Part shown: piece after piece, positions 49,142-57,362 of the stretch
Layout: each line of letters opens with the position of its first letter
Position numbering within the stretch: position 1 is the stretch's first letter
Assembly: GCA_904380375.1 (NCBI GenBank)
Contig: CAJFID010000014.1
Span: forward strand, 1 to 61,008
From: Avimonas intestinalis
GTDB taxonomy: Bacteria > Bacillota > Clostridia > Oscillospirales > Acutalibacteraceae
DNA length: 61,008 nt
Reading direction: 5' to 3'
The notes under the pieces: generated by a model
Told to the model about the DNA's origin: nothing
What the model saw: only the letters and a program-made list of their open reading frames with translations
Databases searched by the model: none
Translations under genes and position numbers: made by a program

Positions 49142-49927
49142 ATGAAGATTTTAGCCATCGGCAACAGTTTCTCCCAGGACGCGACGGCCTATCTGCAGCC
49201 AATGGCCGCCGCGGGCGGACATGCCGCCGAGGTTGTCAACCTGTTTATCCCCGGCTGCTCGCTGGAAACCCATTGGCGCTGCGCGCTTGACGGCCAGCCC
49301 GCCTACAGCTGGCAGCGGGACGGCCTAGACACCGGCCGGATGGTTTCCCTGCGCGGCGCCCTGTCCTTGCAGGAATGGGATGCGGTGACCATGCAGCAGG
49401 CAAGCAGCCTCAGCGGCCGCCTCGAGACGTATGCGCCCTATTTGGCGGAGCTGTGCGGCTTTGTCCGGGCGCTGGCCCCCCATGCCAGGCTTTACCTGCA
49501 CGAAACCTGGGCCTATGAAGCGGACAGCGACCACGGCGCGTTCCCGGCTTATCACAGCAACCAGAACGAGATGTATATCCGCCTCAAGGACGCGTACACG
49601 GCGGCTTCGGCGTCGCTCGGCCTGCCCCTGATCCCCAGCGGGGACGTAATCCAGGCGCTGCGGGGGACGGAGGCGTTCTGCTATGCAAAGGGCGGGCCCT
49701 CCCTCTGCCGGGATGGGTTCCATCTTGACCTGCTGTACGGCCGGTATGCCGCGGCCGCCGTTTGGTATGAGTCACTGCTGGGCGGGGATATCCGCCAAAA
49801 CCCGTTTGTCCCGTCCCGCGAAACCGCTCCCGCCGCGCCGGAGGATGCGCAGGTGGACCCGGCGCTGCTCGCGCTGATCCGGGAGACGGTCCACGCCATG
49901 GCCGGCGGCGTGCAGGCAGGGCGGTAA
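49142..49927 (+). CDS. DUF4886-type SGNH-fold protein
   Basis: A 261 aa protein whose N-terminus KILAIGNSFSQDATAYLQPM carries the block I serine of the SGNH superfamily in the form GNSF. It also has YLHETWAYEADS near 119 and DGFHLDLLYGRYAAA near 193-207 with the catalytic Asp/His. No signal peptide, so cytoplasmic. Possible deacetylase or esterase; substrate unknown. Confidence 0.82.
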   Translation: MKILAIGNSFSQDATAYLQPMAAAGGHAAEVVNLFIPGCSLETHWRCALDGQPAYSWQRDGLDTGRMVSLRGALSLQEWDAVTMQQASSLSGRLETYAPYLAELCGFVRALAPHARLYLHETWAYEADSDHGAFPAYHSNQNEMYIRLKDAYTAASASLGLPLIPSGDVIQALRGTEAFCYAKGGPSLCRDGFHLDLLYGRYAAAAVWYESLLGGDIRQNPFVPSRETAPAAPEDAQVDPALLALIRETVHAMAGGVQAGR

Positions 49928-50078
49928 TCCGTTTATCATGACACCGTTGCGGTATCGGGAGGGGCAGGATCGCCTGCCGCCTTATGGAAAAGACCGCCGC
50001 CCTATCATAGAGGCGGGACCGGAACGGGGGATTCTGCGCGTTTTGTTGGTTTTGCTGCTCGCAATCCGCGGCGGTCTA

Positions 50079-50087
50079 TGGTATAAT
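50079..50087 (+). promoter_or_regulatory. Extended -10 promoter of ddh
   Basis: TGG-TATAAT with a poor -35. A GGCAGG/CCTGCC hairpin lies upstream at 49963-49978. The transcript has a leader of about 170 nt. Confidence 0.6.
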
Positions 50088-50094
50088 GCCGTTG

Positions 50095-50232
50095 CGCCGC
50101 CGGATAAGGCCGACAAAAAAATCGGTTAGGCGGCGCTAAATACAGGCGGCTTCCGGAAGGAAACGGGAACGCCGCCAGGCGGCCCGTCCGCGAAAGGCAG
50201 ACAGGCTTCCCGGGGAGGAAGCGGGGGCCGCC
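50095..50232 (+). promoter_or_regulatory. Three-hairpin structured leader of ddh
   Basis: Stem A: GCGCCGCC (50095) with GGCGGCGC (50129). Stem B: GGCGGC (50145) with GCCGCC (50171). Stem C: GGCGGCCC (50178) with GGGCCGCC (50225), enclosing GCTTCC/GGAAGC. The GGCGGC/GCCGCC arms are interchangeable, so alternative folds are possible. I do not see the conserved core of the lysine riboswitch. Confidence 0.5.
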
Positions 50233-50263
50233 TATGGAGCAATAACGCAAGGAGTGAAACGGT

Positions 50264-51250
50264 ATGAGCATTCGAATCGGTATCTTGGGTTATGGAAATT
50301 TAGGACGCGGCGTGGAATGCGCGCTGCGTCAAAACCCGGATATGGAATTGGCCGCGGTGTTTACCCGCCGCGACCCCCAAAACGTAAAAATCCTGACCCC
50401 GGGCGTCCCGGTCTATCCCGTGGAAAAGGCGGAACAGATGACGGGGGAAATCGACGTCCTTATCCTTTGCGGAGGCAGCGCCACCGACCTCCCGGTGCAG
50501 ACGCCCCGTTACGCGCGCCTGTTCAACGTGGTCGACAGCTTTGACACCCACGCCCGCATCCCCGAGCATTTTTCGGCGGTGGACCAGGCCGCCAAGGAGG
50601 GCGGCAAGGTCGGCGTCATTTCGGTCGGCTGGGATCCCGGCATGTTCTCCCTGAACCGTATGTACGCCAACGCCATCCTGCCCGAGGGAGCCGACTACAC
50701 CTTCTGGGGCAAGGGCGTCAGCCAGGGGCATTCGGACGCGATCCGCCGGGTCAAGGGCGTCAAGGACGCCCGTCAATACACCATCCCGGTGCCCAGCGCG
50801 CTGGAAGCGGTCCGCCGCGGGGAAAACCCGGAGCTGACCACCCGCCAGAAGCATACCCGCGAATGCTTCGTCGTCGCGGAAGAGGGGGCGGATAAGGCGC
50901 GGATTGAAAACGAGATCAAAACCATGCCCAATTATTTTGCCGATTACGACACCACCGTCCATTTCATCAGCCAGGAGGAGCTGCAGCGGGATCACAGCGG
51001 CATCCCGCACGGCGGCTTCGTCATCCGCTGCGGCAAAACCGGCCGGGACGGGGAAAACACCCATATCATTGAGTACAGCCTCAAGCTGGATTCCAACCCG
51101 GAGTTCACTGCAAGCATCCTCGCCGCCTACGCGCGCGCCGCGTACCGCATGAACCGCGAGGGACAGAGCGGCGGCAAGACCGTCTTTGACGTGCCGCCCG
51201 CGTATCTGAGCGCCCAAAGCGGCGAGGAGCTGCGCCGTCACCTGCTGTAA
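50264..51250 (+). CDS. ddh: Meso-diaminopimelate D-dehydrogenase
   Basis: A 328 aa NADPH-dependent enzyme making meso-diaminopimelate from tetrahydrodipicolinate in one step, for lysine and peptidoglycan. It has a Rossmann N-terminus IRIGILGYGNLGRGVECAL, NVVDSFDTHARIPEHF near 88, and ISVGWDPGMFSLNRMYANAI near 120. AAGGAGTG precedes the ATG. Monocistronic, with a structured leader and a strong terminator. Confidence 0.95.
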   Translation: MSIRIGILGYGNLGRGVECALRQNPDMELAAVFTRRDPQNVKILTPGVPVYPVEKAEQMTGEIDVLILCGGSATDLPVQTPRYARLFNVVDSFDTHARIPEHFSAVDQAAKEGGKVGVISVGWDPGMFSLNRMYANAILPEGADYTFWGKGVSQGHSDAIRRVKGVKDARQYTIPVPSALEAVRRGENPELTTRQKHTRECFVVAEEGADKARIENEIKTMPNYFADYDTTVHFISQEELQRDHSGIPHGGFVIRCGKTGRDGENTHIIEYSLKLDSNPEFTASILAAYARAAYRMNREGQSGGKTVFDVPPAYLSAQSGEELRRHLL

Positions 51251-51272
51251 TCGGAAATTTTCCCGCGCTTCT

Positions 51273-51301
51273 AGGCCCCCGGCATCTGCCGGGGGCCTTT
51301 T
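51273..51301 (+). terminator. Rho-independent terminator of ddh
   Basis: AGGCCCCCGGC pairs with GCCGGGGGCCT, followed by TTTTGCTTT. Confidence 0.9.
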
Positions 51302-51408
51302 GCTTTGCGTGCCGTCCGGATTACTCTATTTTTGTGAGACTCCCATATGTGAAAAATATGCATTTTGATGAAAGGTATTCCGTGAAGGAAGATATCTATC
51401 CACAGAAC

Positions 51409-51600
51409 CTAAAAACCTGGGCACAGCTCTGGCTGTGGCGGCTCAAAGACCCAGCTGATGCCCGGCCGGCGCTGGCATAGCTCAAGTTCCCTCCGCCGCT
51501 GGCGTTCGGTTTTCTGGGCAGACGGTTTGGCAATACCGACGTACGGGATTGTATCCGGAGGGTGGTGCGATAGTCCATCCATACCTGGAAATTTTTCCAA
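51409..51600 (-). other. Doubtful 63-codon ORF in the gap before the Y-family polymerase
   Basis: In the 370-bp stretch 51302-51673 the only open frame with protein-like composition is on the minus strand (IPYVGIAKPSAQKTERQRRR..., ending QPELCPGF). I know no homologue and see no good ribosome binding site. It may be the remnant of a mobile-element gene or noise. Confidence 0.2.
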
Positions 51601-51633
51601 AAATCAGTAAGGATAGGATTCTCCGAACAATTG

Positions 51634-51642
51634 TGCTATAAT
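51634..51642 (+). promoter_or_regulatory. Extended -10 promoter of the polymerase gene
   Basis: TGC-TATAAT, about 32 bp before the GTG start. No LexA box was recognised. Confidence 0.6.
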
Positions 51643-51673
51643 AGATACAAAAAGGCAAAGGAGGGACCGGGGC

Positions 51674-53194
51674 GTGAAAAACCGCTGTTATATCTGCTGC
51701 GACCTCAAGAGCTTTTACGCCTCGGTCGAATGCATCGAGCGCGGGCTGGATCCTATGACCACCAACCTGGTGGTGGCGGACGAGCGGCGCACGGAGAAAA
51801 CCATCTGCCTGGCCGTTTCCCCCTCCCTGAAAGCCTACGGCATCCCAGGCCGGGCGCGGCTTTTTGAGGTGGTGCAGCGAGTCAAAGAGGTCAACGCGGC
51901 ACGGCAGCAAAAGGCCCCCGGGCGGCGGCTGTCCGGTTCCTCCTGGAACGATCCGGAGGTGCGGCGGTCGCCGGAGCTGGCGCTGGACTACATCGTGGCG
52001 CCGCCCCGCATGGCCCATTATATCGACTGGAGCACCCGCATCTATAACGTGTACCTAAAGTACGCCGCGCCGGAGGATATCCATGTGTACTCCATTGACG
52101 AGGTGTTCATCGACATCACGGACTATCGGAAGACCTTCCGTATGACCGGCCGGGAGCTCGCCCGGACGATCCTCCTCGACATCCTCCAAACCACAGGGAT
52201 CACGGCGGCGGCCGGCCTGGGGACCAACCTGTACCTGGCCAAAATCGCCATGGACATTGGGGCCAAGCACGTCCCCGCCGACGAGTACGGCGTCCGTATT
52301 GCCGAGCTTGATGAGATGGGCTACCGGCGCTCCCTGTGGAGCCACCGCCCCCTGACGGACTTCTGGCGGGTGGGCAGAGGATACGCGGCCAAGCTCGAGG
52401 CCCACGGACTGTATACCATGGGCGACATCGCCCGATGCTCCATCGGGAAGCCGACGGACTACCACAACGAGGAACTCCTCTACAAGCTGTTCGGCGTCAA
52501 CGCCGAGCTCCTGATTGACCACGCCTGGGGGTGGGAGCCCTGCACCATCGCGGATGTCAAAGCGTATAAGCCGGAAAACAAGAGCATCGTATCCGGGCAG
52601 GTGCTGTCCTGCCCCTATGGGTTTGAGCAGGCCCGGCTGGTGGTGCGGGAGATGGCGGACGCCCTCGCCCTGGATCTGGTGGATAAGCGGCTGGTCACCG
52701 ACCAGCTGGTGCTCACCGTGGGATACGATAAAGAGAACCTGGCCGGCCCGAACCGTGTCTCCGGCTACGAGGGCGAGGTCACCACCGACCGGTATGGGCG
52801 GAAAATCCCGAAGCACGCCCACGGTACGGCCAACCTCGGCTATACCTCCTCTGCCAGCGACCTGATTGACGCGGCTTCCCAGCTGTACGACCGGATCGTC
52901 AGCAGGAAACTGTCGATCCGGCGGCTGAGCATCAGCGCCAACCATCTGCTGGATGAAGGGGAGGCGCAAAAGCAGGAAGCCGCGGAGCAGCTGGATTTCT
53001 TTACCGATTATGCCGCCCAGGAGGAACAACGGAAGGAATACGCCGCCTCCCATGCCCGCGAGCGGAAAATCCAGGAGGCCATGCTGGGCATCAAAAAACG
53101 GTATGGCAAAAATGCCATCCTCAAGGGCATGAATCTGGAGGAAGGCGCCACGGCCAAGGAGCGGAACCAAAAGATTGGGGGGCATCAGGAATGA
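51674..53194 (+). CDS. Y-family DNA polymerase (UmuC/ImpB/SamB type)
   Basis: A 506 aa translesion polymerase. The palm motifs are CYICCDLKSFYASVECIERG near 4-23 (first catalytic Asp) and VYSIDEVFIDITDY near 138-151 (catalytic Asp-Glu). A fingers/HhH region and a little-finger domain follow, and the C-terminal 70 residues are charged. It is longer than DinB (about 350-400 aa) and matches the UV-damage polymerases often carried on mobile elements with a YolD partner. The GTG start has AAAGGAGGG upstream. Confidence 0.9.
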   Translation: MKNRCYICCDLKSFYASVECIERGLDPMTTNLVVADERRTEKTICLAVSPSLKAYGIPGRARLFEVVQRVKEVNAARQQKAPGRRLSGSSWNDPEVRRSPELALDYIVAPPRMAHYIDWSTRIYNVYLKYAAPEDIHVYSIDEVFIDITDYRKTFRMTGRELARTILLDILQTTGITAAAGLGTNLYLAKIAMDIGAKHVPADEYGVRIAELDEMGYRRSLWSHRPLTDFWRVGRGYAAKLEAHGLYTMGDIARCSIGKPTDYHNEELLYKLFGVNAELLIDHAWGWEPCTIADVKAYKPENKSIVSGQVLSCPYGFEQARLVVREMADALALDLVDKRLVTDQLVLTVGYDKENLAGPNRVSGYEGEVTTDRYGRKIPKHAHGTANLGYTSSASDLIDAASQLYDRIVSRKLSIRRLSISANHLLDEGEAQKQEAAEQLDFFTDYAAQEEQRKEYAASHARERKIQEAMLGIKKRYGKNAILKGMNLEEGATAKERNQKIGGHQE

Positions 53195-53634
53195 CCGGGC
53201 CGTATGACGACATCTTAGACCTGCCGCATCCCACCTCCGCCAAGCATCCGCGGATGCCCCTCTCGGACCGGGCCGCCCAGTTTTCCCCCTTTGCAGCCCT
53301 GTCCGGGCACGGGGCCGCCATTGCGGAAACGGCGCGGCTGACGGACCGGCGGATCGCGCTGGACGAGGATGCCAAAGCAGAGCTGGACAGGAAGCAGAAG
53401 CTCCTCCTCGCGCTTATAGCGGAACAGCCGGAGATCACGGTTACCTGGTTCCAGCCCGACGAGAAAAAGGAGGGCGGCCGGTATGTCACCACCACGGGCA
53501 GGCTCAAGCGGACAGACGAAACCAGGCGCATCTTGCGGATGGCGGACCGGACGGCCATCCCGCTGGAGGATATCCTTGCGATAGAGGGGGACTGCTTCCG
53601 CTGGATGGATCGGGAGGATCCGGCCGGCCAATAG
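53191..53634 (+). CDS. YolD-like protein
   Basis: A 147 aa protein with HPRMPLSDRAAQFSPFAALS near 20-39 and an ITVTWFQPDEKKEGGRYVTT segment near 84, as in the YolD family that accompanies Y-family polymerases. It overlaps the polymerase gene by 4 bp. Role unknown; possibly a UmuD-like partner. Confidence 0.88.
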   Translation: MTGPYDDILDLPHPTSAKHPRMPLSDRAAQFSPFAALSGHGAAIAETARLTDRRIALDEDAKAELDRKQKLLLALIAEQPEITVTWFQPDEKKEGGRYVTTTGRLKRTDETRRILRMADRTAIPLEDILAIEGDCFRWMDREDPAGQ

Positions 53635-53908
53635 GGGCAATCCTCAAAGCCTTTCCCGCGGGTCCAGGAATTATACCCCAACAAGAGATGCCGAATCGTT
53701 TTCCAGGAAGTGTGATGCCATTAGGACAAAGGCACTGTATCAAAGACTGCCCGGCTGGAGAAAAAAGCATACAGGGGATGAACGTCCTGTTCGTCCAGAA
53801 ATTCCTTTGGATGAAGGCGATGGAGCGTTTCCAGCTTCAGCAATCGACTTCTTTTGACCAACCGAGAAGCCGTTGACAAAGGGATGCCTTTCTGAATAAT
53901 AGAAAAAA

Positions 53909-54895
53909 TTATTCCAGCAGTCTTACCGCCTGTAAATCAGCATCAAGTTCCACGGTTTTTCCTATGGGGAGGGTAAGCATCGGGACGGTGTGACAACAAT
54001 CAAAATCGGCAAGTATCGGAAAATGAGGCGGCCCTATTATTTCCTCCAAAACCTGATATGGCTTTTTGCCGGTTCCCCGATCGTCAAATTTGCGATGCTT
54101 TCCTAAAATAAGCCCGCCAATCTTATCAAATATCCCACATATTTTTAGCCATGAAAAATATCGTTCAGCATGGGAGACATCTTTTTCAGTATCCTCCAAA
54201 AACAGAATATCTCCCCGGCAAATCTCAGGCATATATTTGCTGCCATAAATTCCGGTTATCGTATTTAGATTTCCCCCTATCAACCGGCCGATTGCCTTCC
54301 CTCCTTTCACAGTAATCCACTTATTGGGGATTGGCGTTTTATGTGTCGCTCCCTCTTCCCAATTGGTGAGTTCATCTGAAAAAAAGGAGGGCATTGCATA
54401 TGCATACGGGACAGAATACCCGCCGAGGATATCCTTCAAGCATTGATTTGTTGATTCTAAAAACGGGGGATACTGCCCCAAGGTCGTGATAAGGTTCGGC
54501 CCATAGTATGTGACGATGCCCGTCATTTGATAAATGCCGAGAAGGATGGCTGTTACATCGGAATGACCGATTATAGTTTTCGGTGCTTTTTGCAACTGTG
54601 CATAGTGAATATACGGAAGGATGGAATTGGACACCATCCCTCCTACTGCCGCCATAATACACTGCACCGAGTCGTCGGCAACAAGACTATTAAACTCATT
54701 GGCTCGATCCAATATAGAACCGGAACGATATCCATCGGCTTTATCTATCAATTTGCCCAATTTTACTTTATACCCATTCGCTTCAAGATGGGAAATTGCC
54801 AATTGAGTGACTTCGGGGGCCTTACTGCCCAGCGGATAGGAAGGAGAAAACACGCCGATTGTATCTCCGGGTCGTAAATTCGGTGGATAAATCAT
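53909..54895 (-). CDS. S66-family peptidase (LD-carboxypeptidase/MccF-like)
   Basis: A 328 aa protein. The N-terminus PPNLRPGDTIGVFSPSYPLG, the serine nucleophile in IIGHSDVTAIL near 110, a catalytic Glu region FLEDTEKD near 230 and His in DFDCCHTVPM near 302 fit the Ser-Glu-His triad of S66. Members cleave murein LD-peptides or, as MccF, detoxify microcin C-like peptide-nucleotides. The gene is markedly AT-richer than the rest of the window. It is preceded (53635-53908) by a stretch with no supported gene. Confidence 0.88.
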   Translation of the reverse strand: MIYPPNLRPGDTIGVFSPSYPLGSKAPEVTQLAISHLEANGYKVKLGKLIDKADGYRSGSILDRANEFNSLVADDSVQCIMAAVGGMVSNSILPYIHYAQLQKAPKTIIGHSDVTAILLGIYQMTGIVTYYGPNLITTLGQYPPFLESTNQCLKDILGGYSVPYAYAMPSFFSDELTNWEEGATHKTPIPNKWITVKGGKAIGRLIGGNLNTITGIYGSKYMPEICRGDILFLEDTEKDVSHAERYFSWLKICGIFDKIGGLILGKHRKFDDRGTGKKPYQVLEEIIGPPHFPILADFDCCHTVPMLTLPIGKTVELDADLQAVRLLE

Positions 54896-54995
54896 GCAAT
54901 CCCTCCTCTAAGAAGTAAGCATTCGAAATGGTGAAATTCTGGGCTTATAACATAGAAAAAAGCCGGAATTAAGTGGGTAAAGATTTCGATCAATA

Positions 54996-55076
54996 ATGAT
55001 GAACTTAAGAAAAGCCAAAGGGATGACACAAAATGAGCTTGGAGAACGATTTGGATGCTGCGATCTTCTCCTCTAG
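54996..55076 (+). pseudogene. Truncated XRE-type HTH gene
   Basis: MMNLRKAKGMTQNELGERFG is a textbook N-terminal Cro/C1 HTH start, but the frame ends at TAG six codons later and the second half of the domain is missing. The surrounding 54896-55173 shows no intact gene. A decayed regulator is the simplest reading. Confidence 0.6.
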
Positions 55077-55173
55077 AGGATGGCGGTGTGCAATGGCGTA
55101 CGGAATATAATGCCGTGTCATCTGTTGATAATTGGCATTGGATAGAGCCGTGCGTAAGTTGTCCGTAAAATAA

Positions 55174-56067
55174 TTATTTCTCCGCTTCAAGCAACTCCCG
55201 CAGGTACTGCAAAAAGATGTTTGCAGCCTTGGAAAACACCTGATATTTTTTCCAAACAATAAACCCGCGCGCCTCTAAGCGAGGGAAAATTGGACGGAAG
55301 CAGAGATTGCTCCCTTGGGTGTTAATGAGCTTGTCATAGCACAGAGCGTATCCAAGTCCTTCATCCACCAATAGAGAAGCGTTAAAAAGCAGGTTGTATG
55401 TGGCCACAATATGCAGCTCCGACTCTTCCCGCTGAAGCCATTGATTCAAATATACGTCATCCCCCTTTTGATGGGAAACGATCAACGGTTTATCCCACAA
55501 ATCTTCCGGGCAGATGGTTTCTTTTTCGGCCAAGGGAGAATCCTTCCGCATTAAAACACCCCAAGTGTCTTTGATGGGAACCGGGATGGCCTCATATTTC
55601 TGTGCATCAATTTCCGTAAAAAGCAGCCCAAAATCAATGAGTCCTTTATCCAGATATTCTAACACATGCTCCGCGTTGCCGCTGGAGATGTTGTAGCGGA
55701 TATCCGGATATTTTTTTTGCAATTTTTTTGCAACTTTAGCGAAGAGGCGAACGGTTTCCGTTTCACCAGTACCTATAAACACATTGCCTGCAATGGTTTC
55801 ATTAGAGCCGGTGATTTCTTCTTCCGTCCGCCGCATCAGCAAGAGCATTTCTTCTGCGCGCTTGCGTAGGATCATTCCTTCCTCTGTCAAAATAACCTTA
55901 CGGGAACCTTTGACGCCACGGATTAAAAGCTGTTTCCCCAGCTCGTCCTCCATATTTTTGAGCTGTGTGGACAAGGCTGGTTGAGAGATATGCAGCGATT
56001 CAGCGGCAGCGGTAATATTCTGCTCCCTAGCCACTGCTAAAAAGTATTCCAGTAGACGCAGTTCCAT
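55174..56067 (-). CDS. LysR-family transcriptional regulator
   Basis: A 297 aa protein with the N-terminal winged HTH (LLEYFLAVAREQNITAAAES, then LHISQPALSTQLKNME) and a periplasmic-binding-protein-like effector domain (about 90-295) expected to sense a small ligand. It is divergent from the hydrolase-ligase-ABC operon, with a dyad between the two promoters, so it is the likely regulator of that operon. Confidence 0.92.
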   Translation of the reverse strand: MELRLLEYFLAVAREQNITAAAESLHISQPALSTQLKNMEDELGKQLLIRGVKGSRKVILTEEGMILRKRAEEMLLLMRRTEEEITGSNETIAGNVFIGTGETETVRLFAKVAKKLQKKYPDIRYNISSGNAEHVLEYLDKGLIDFGLLFTEIDAQKYEAIPVPIKDTWGVLMRKDSPLAEKETICPEDLWDKPLIVSHQKGDDVYLNQWLQREESELHIVATYNLLFNASLLVDEGLGYALCYDKLINTQGSNLCFRPIFPRLEARGFIVWKKYQVFSKAANIFLQYLRELLEAEK

Positions 56068-56088
56068 TTTGATCGCCTCCTATCCATT

Positions 56089-56173
56089 AGAATACGAAGA
56101 AAATCCATAAAAGTCAATTATGAAAAGTGATAATGAATAAGTATTTGATATAACATCTTCGAACAGATATACT
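56089..56173. promoter_or_regulatory. Divergent promoters and LysR box
   Basis: The minus promoter for the LysR gene has TTGACT (56112-56117), 17 bp, TATTCT (56089-56094). The plus promoter for the hydrolase operon has TTGATA (56145-56150), 17 bp, TATACT (56168-56173). Between them ATTAT-N8-ATAAT (56117-56134) is a perfect dyad containing a T-N11-A LysR-type site, upstream of the plus -35 box. Confidence 0.75.
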
Positions 56174-56210
56174 GAAATTGCAGAAATAAACGTGTACGGA
56201 GGCTTTCAAA

Positions 56211-57347
56211 ATGAGTTATAAACGCCTGCAAAAGAGCGGGATACTCTGCCTTTCCTTTTTACTTGGTTTTACAATGCTGGTGACTGGATGCGGAAGGACG
56301 GGTGACCAAATGCAGAACGCAGAGAATAACAGCACTACTCAAACTTCACCGGATGCAGAAGACGTCAATCTAATCTCTCCTACTTCGGTGATTGTCGAAT
56401 TGGAGGCTGGTTTTTCTGCTGTCCGGTATGACGGAGATTATGGCTTTGACCAATTCCTCACTGGGGGCGGCGCGTCTTCCGACGGAGAGGTTGTCGAGTA
56501 TCTTGCAAACAATCTTCTCTCCGATTTGAATTTGGGAGACTTGTTGGGAGGGATCTTCGGCTGCAGCACCATTGCCGTGCAGAGCCCGGAAGGAGACGCC
56601 CTGTTTGGCCGCAATTTTGACTGGGAGAACTGCGAAGCCATGGTTGTGGAATCCCATCCAGAAAACGGCTATGCTTCTCTTTCCACTGTCAATATGGATT
56701 TCATCACCCAGAATGTGGGCGGCGGCATGGTGGGGCTGGCTCTGAATCTGGACGAGGTCAAAACACTCGCCGCCCTCTACGCCCCGCTGGACGGGATGAA
56801 TGAAGCCGGCTTGGCGGTATCCGTCAACATGATTCAGGATAGCGCCGCCATCAAGCAGGATACGGACAAGCCGGACATTACCACCACCACAGCAATTCGC
56901 CTGCTTCTGGATCAAGCTGGGGATGTGGATGAGGCGCTGGAGCTGCTGGGGCAATATGACCTCCACGGCTCTATGGGTATGATGATCCATTTCGCCATAG
57001 CGGATTCCACCGGCCGCAGTGTGGCGGTGGAATATGTGGACAATAAAATGGTCGTCACCGAAACGCCGGTGCTGACAAACTTCTATTTGGCGGAAGGCGG
57101 GAAGCAGGGCATTGGAACCCAGCAATCCCACGAACGGTACGACATTCTGATGAATCAGCTGGAGGAAACCCCTCAGATGGGAATGGAAGATGTTCGAGAC
57201 GCCTTGGACAGTGTGAGCAAGGATAACTTTGGGGAGTTTGAATCCACGGAATGGAGCATCGTCATGAACTTGTCCGCTGGTGAAGCCCGGTATTATCACC
57301 GGGAAAATTACAACCGGAGCTACACCTTCCGATTGGGATCTCAATAG
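56211..57347 (+). CDS. Linear-amide C-N hydrolase (choloylglycine hydrolase superfamily) lipoprotein
   Basis: A 378 aa exported protein: signal peptide with lipobox LVTGC (Cys27), a Thr/Asn-rich spacer, about 60 further residues, then the Ntn-hydrolase core beginning GCSTIAVQ. Cys118, Arg134 and Asp137 keep the spacing of Cys2, Arg18 and Asp21 of bile-salt hydrolase/penicillin acylase. Because Cys118 is internal, maturation would need autoproteolysis, as in acid ceramidase/NAAA-type enzymes. It likely hydrolyses N-acyl amides (bile conjugates, N-acyl amino acids or ethanolamides) at the cell surface. GGAGG precedes the ATG. Confidence 0.85.
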   Translation: MSYKRLQKSGILCLSFLLGFTMLVTGCGRTGDQMQNAENNSTTQTSPDAEDVNLISPTSVIVELEAGFSAVRYDGDYGFDQFLTGGGASSDGEVVEYLANNLLSDLNLGDLLGGIFGCSTIAVQSPEGDALFGRNFDWENCEAMVVESHPENGYASLSTVNMDFITQNVGGGMVGLALNLDEVKTLAALYAPLDGMNEAGLAVSVNMIQDSAAIKQDTDKPDITTTTAIRLLLDQAGDVDEALELLGQYDLHGSMGMMIHFAIADSTGRSVAVEYVDNKMVVTETPVLTNFYLAEGGKQGIGTQQSHERYDILMNQLEETPQMGMEDVRDALDSVSKDNFGEFESTEWSIVMNLSAGEARYYHRENYNRSYTFRLGSQ

Positions 57348-57362
57348 AAAGGAGCGGCCGAA

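Noticed and set aside
50095..50263. Lysine riboswitch (L-box) before ddh
   Set aside because: The conserved core segments and the five-helix layout are not visible; listed only as an unidentified structured leader.
53635..53908. Recombinase or transposase remnant between YolD and the S66 peptidase
   Set aside because: One frame contains KALYQRLPGW, faintly like recombinase N-termini, but the match is too short and the following residues do not fit.
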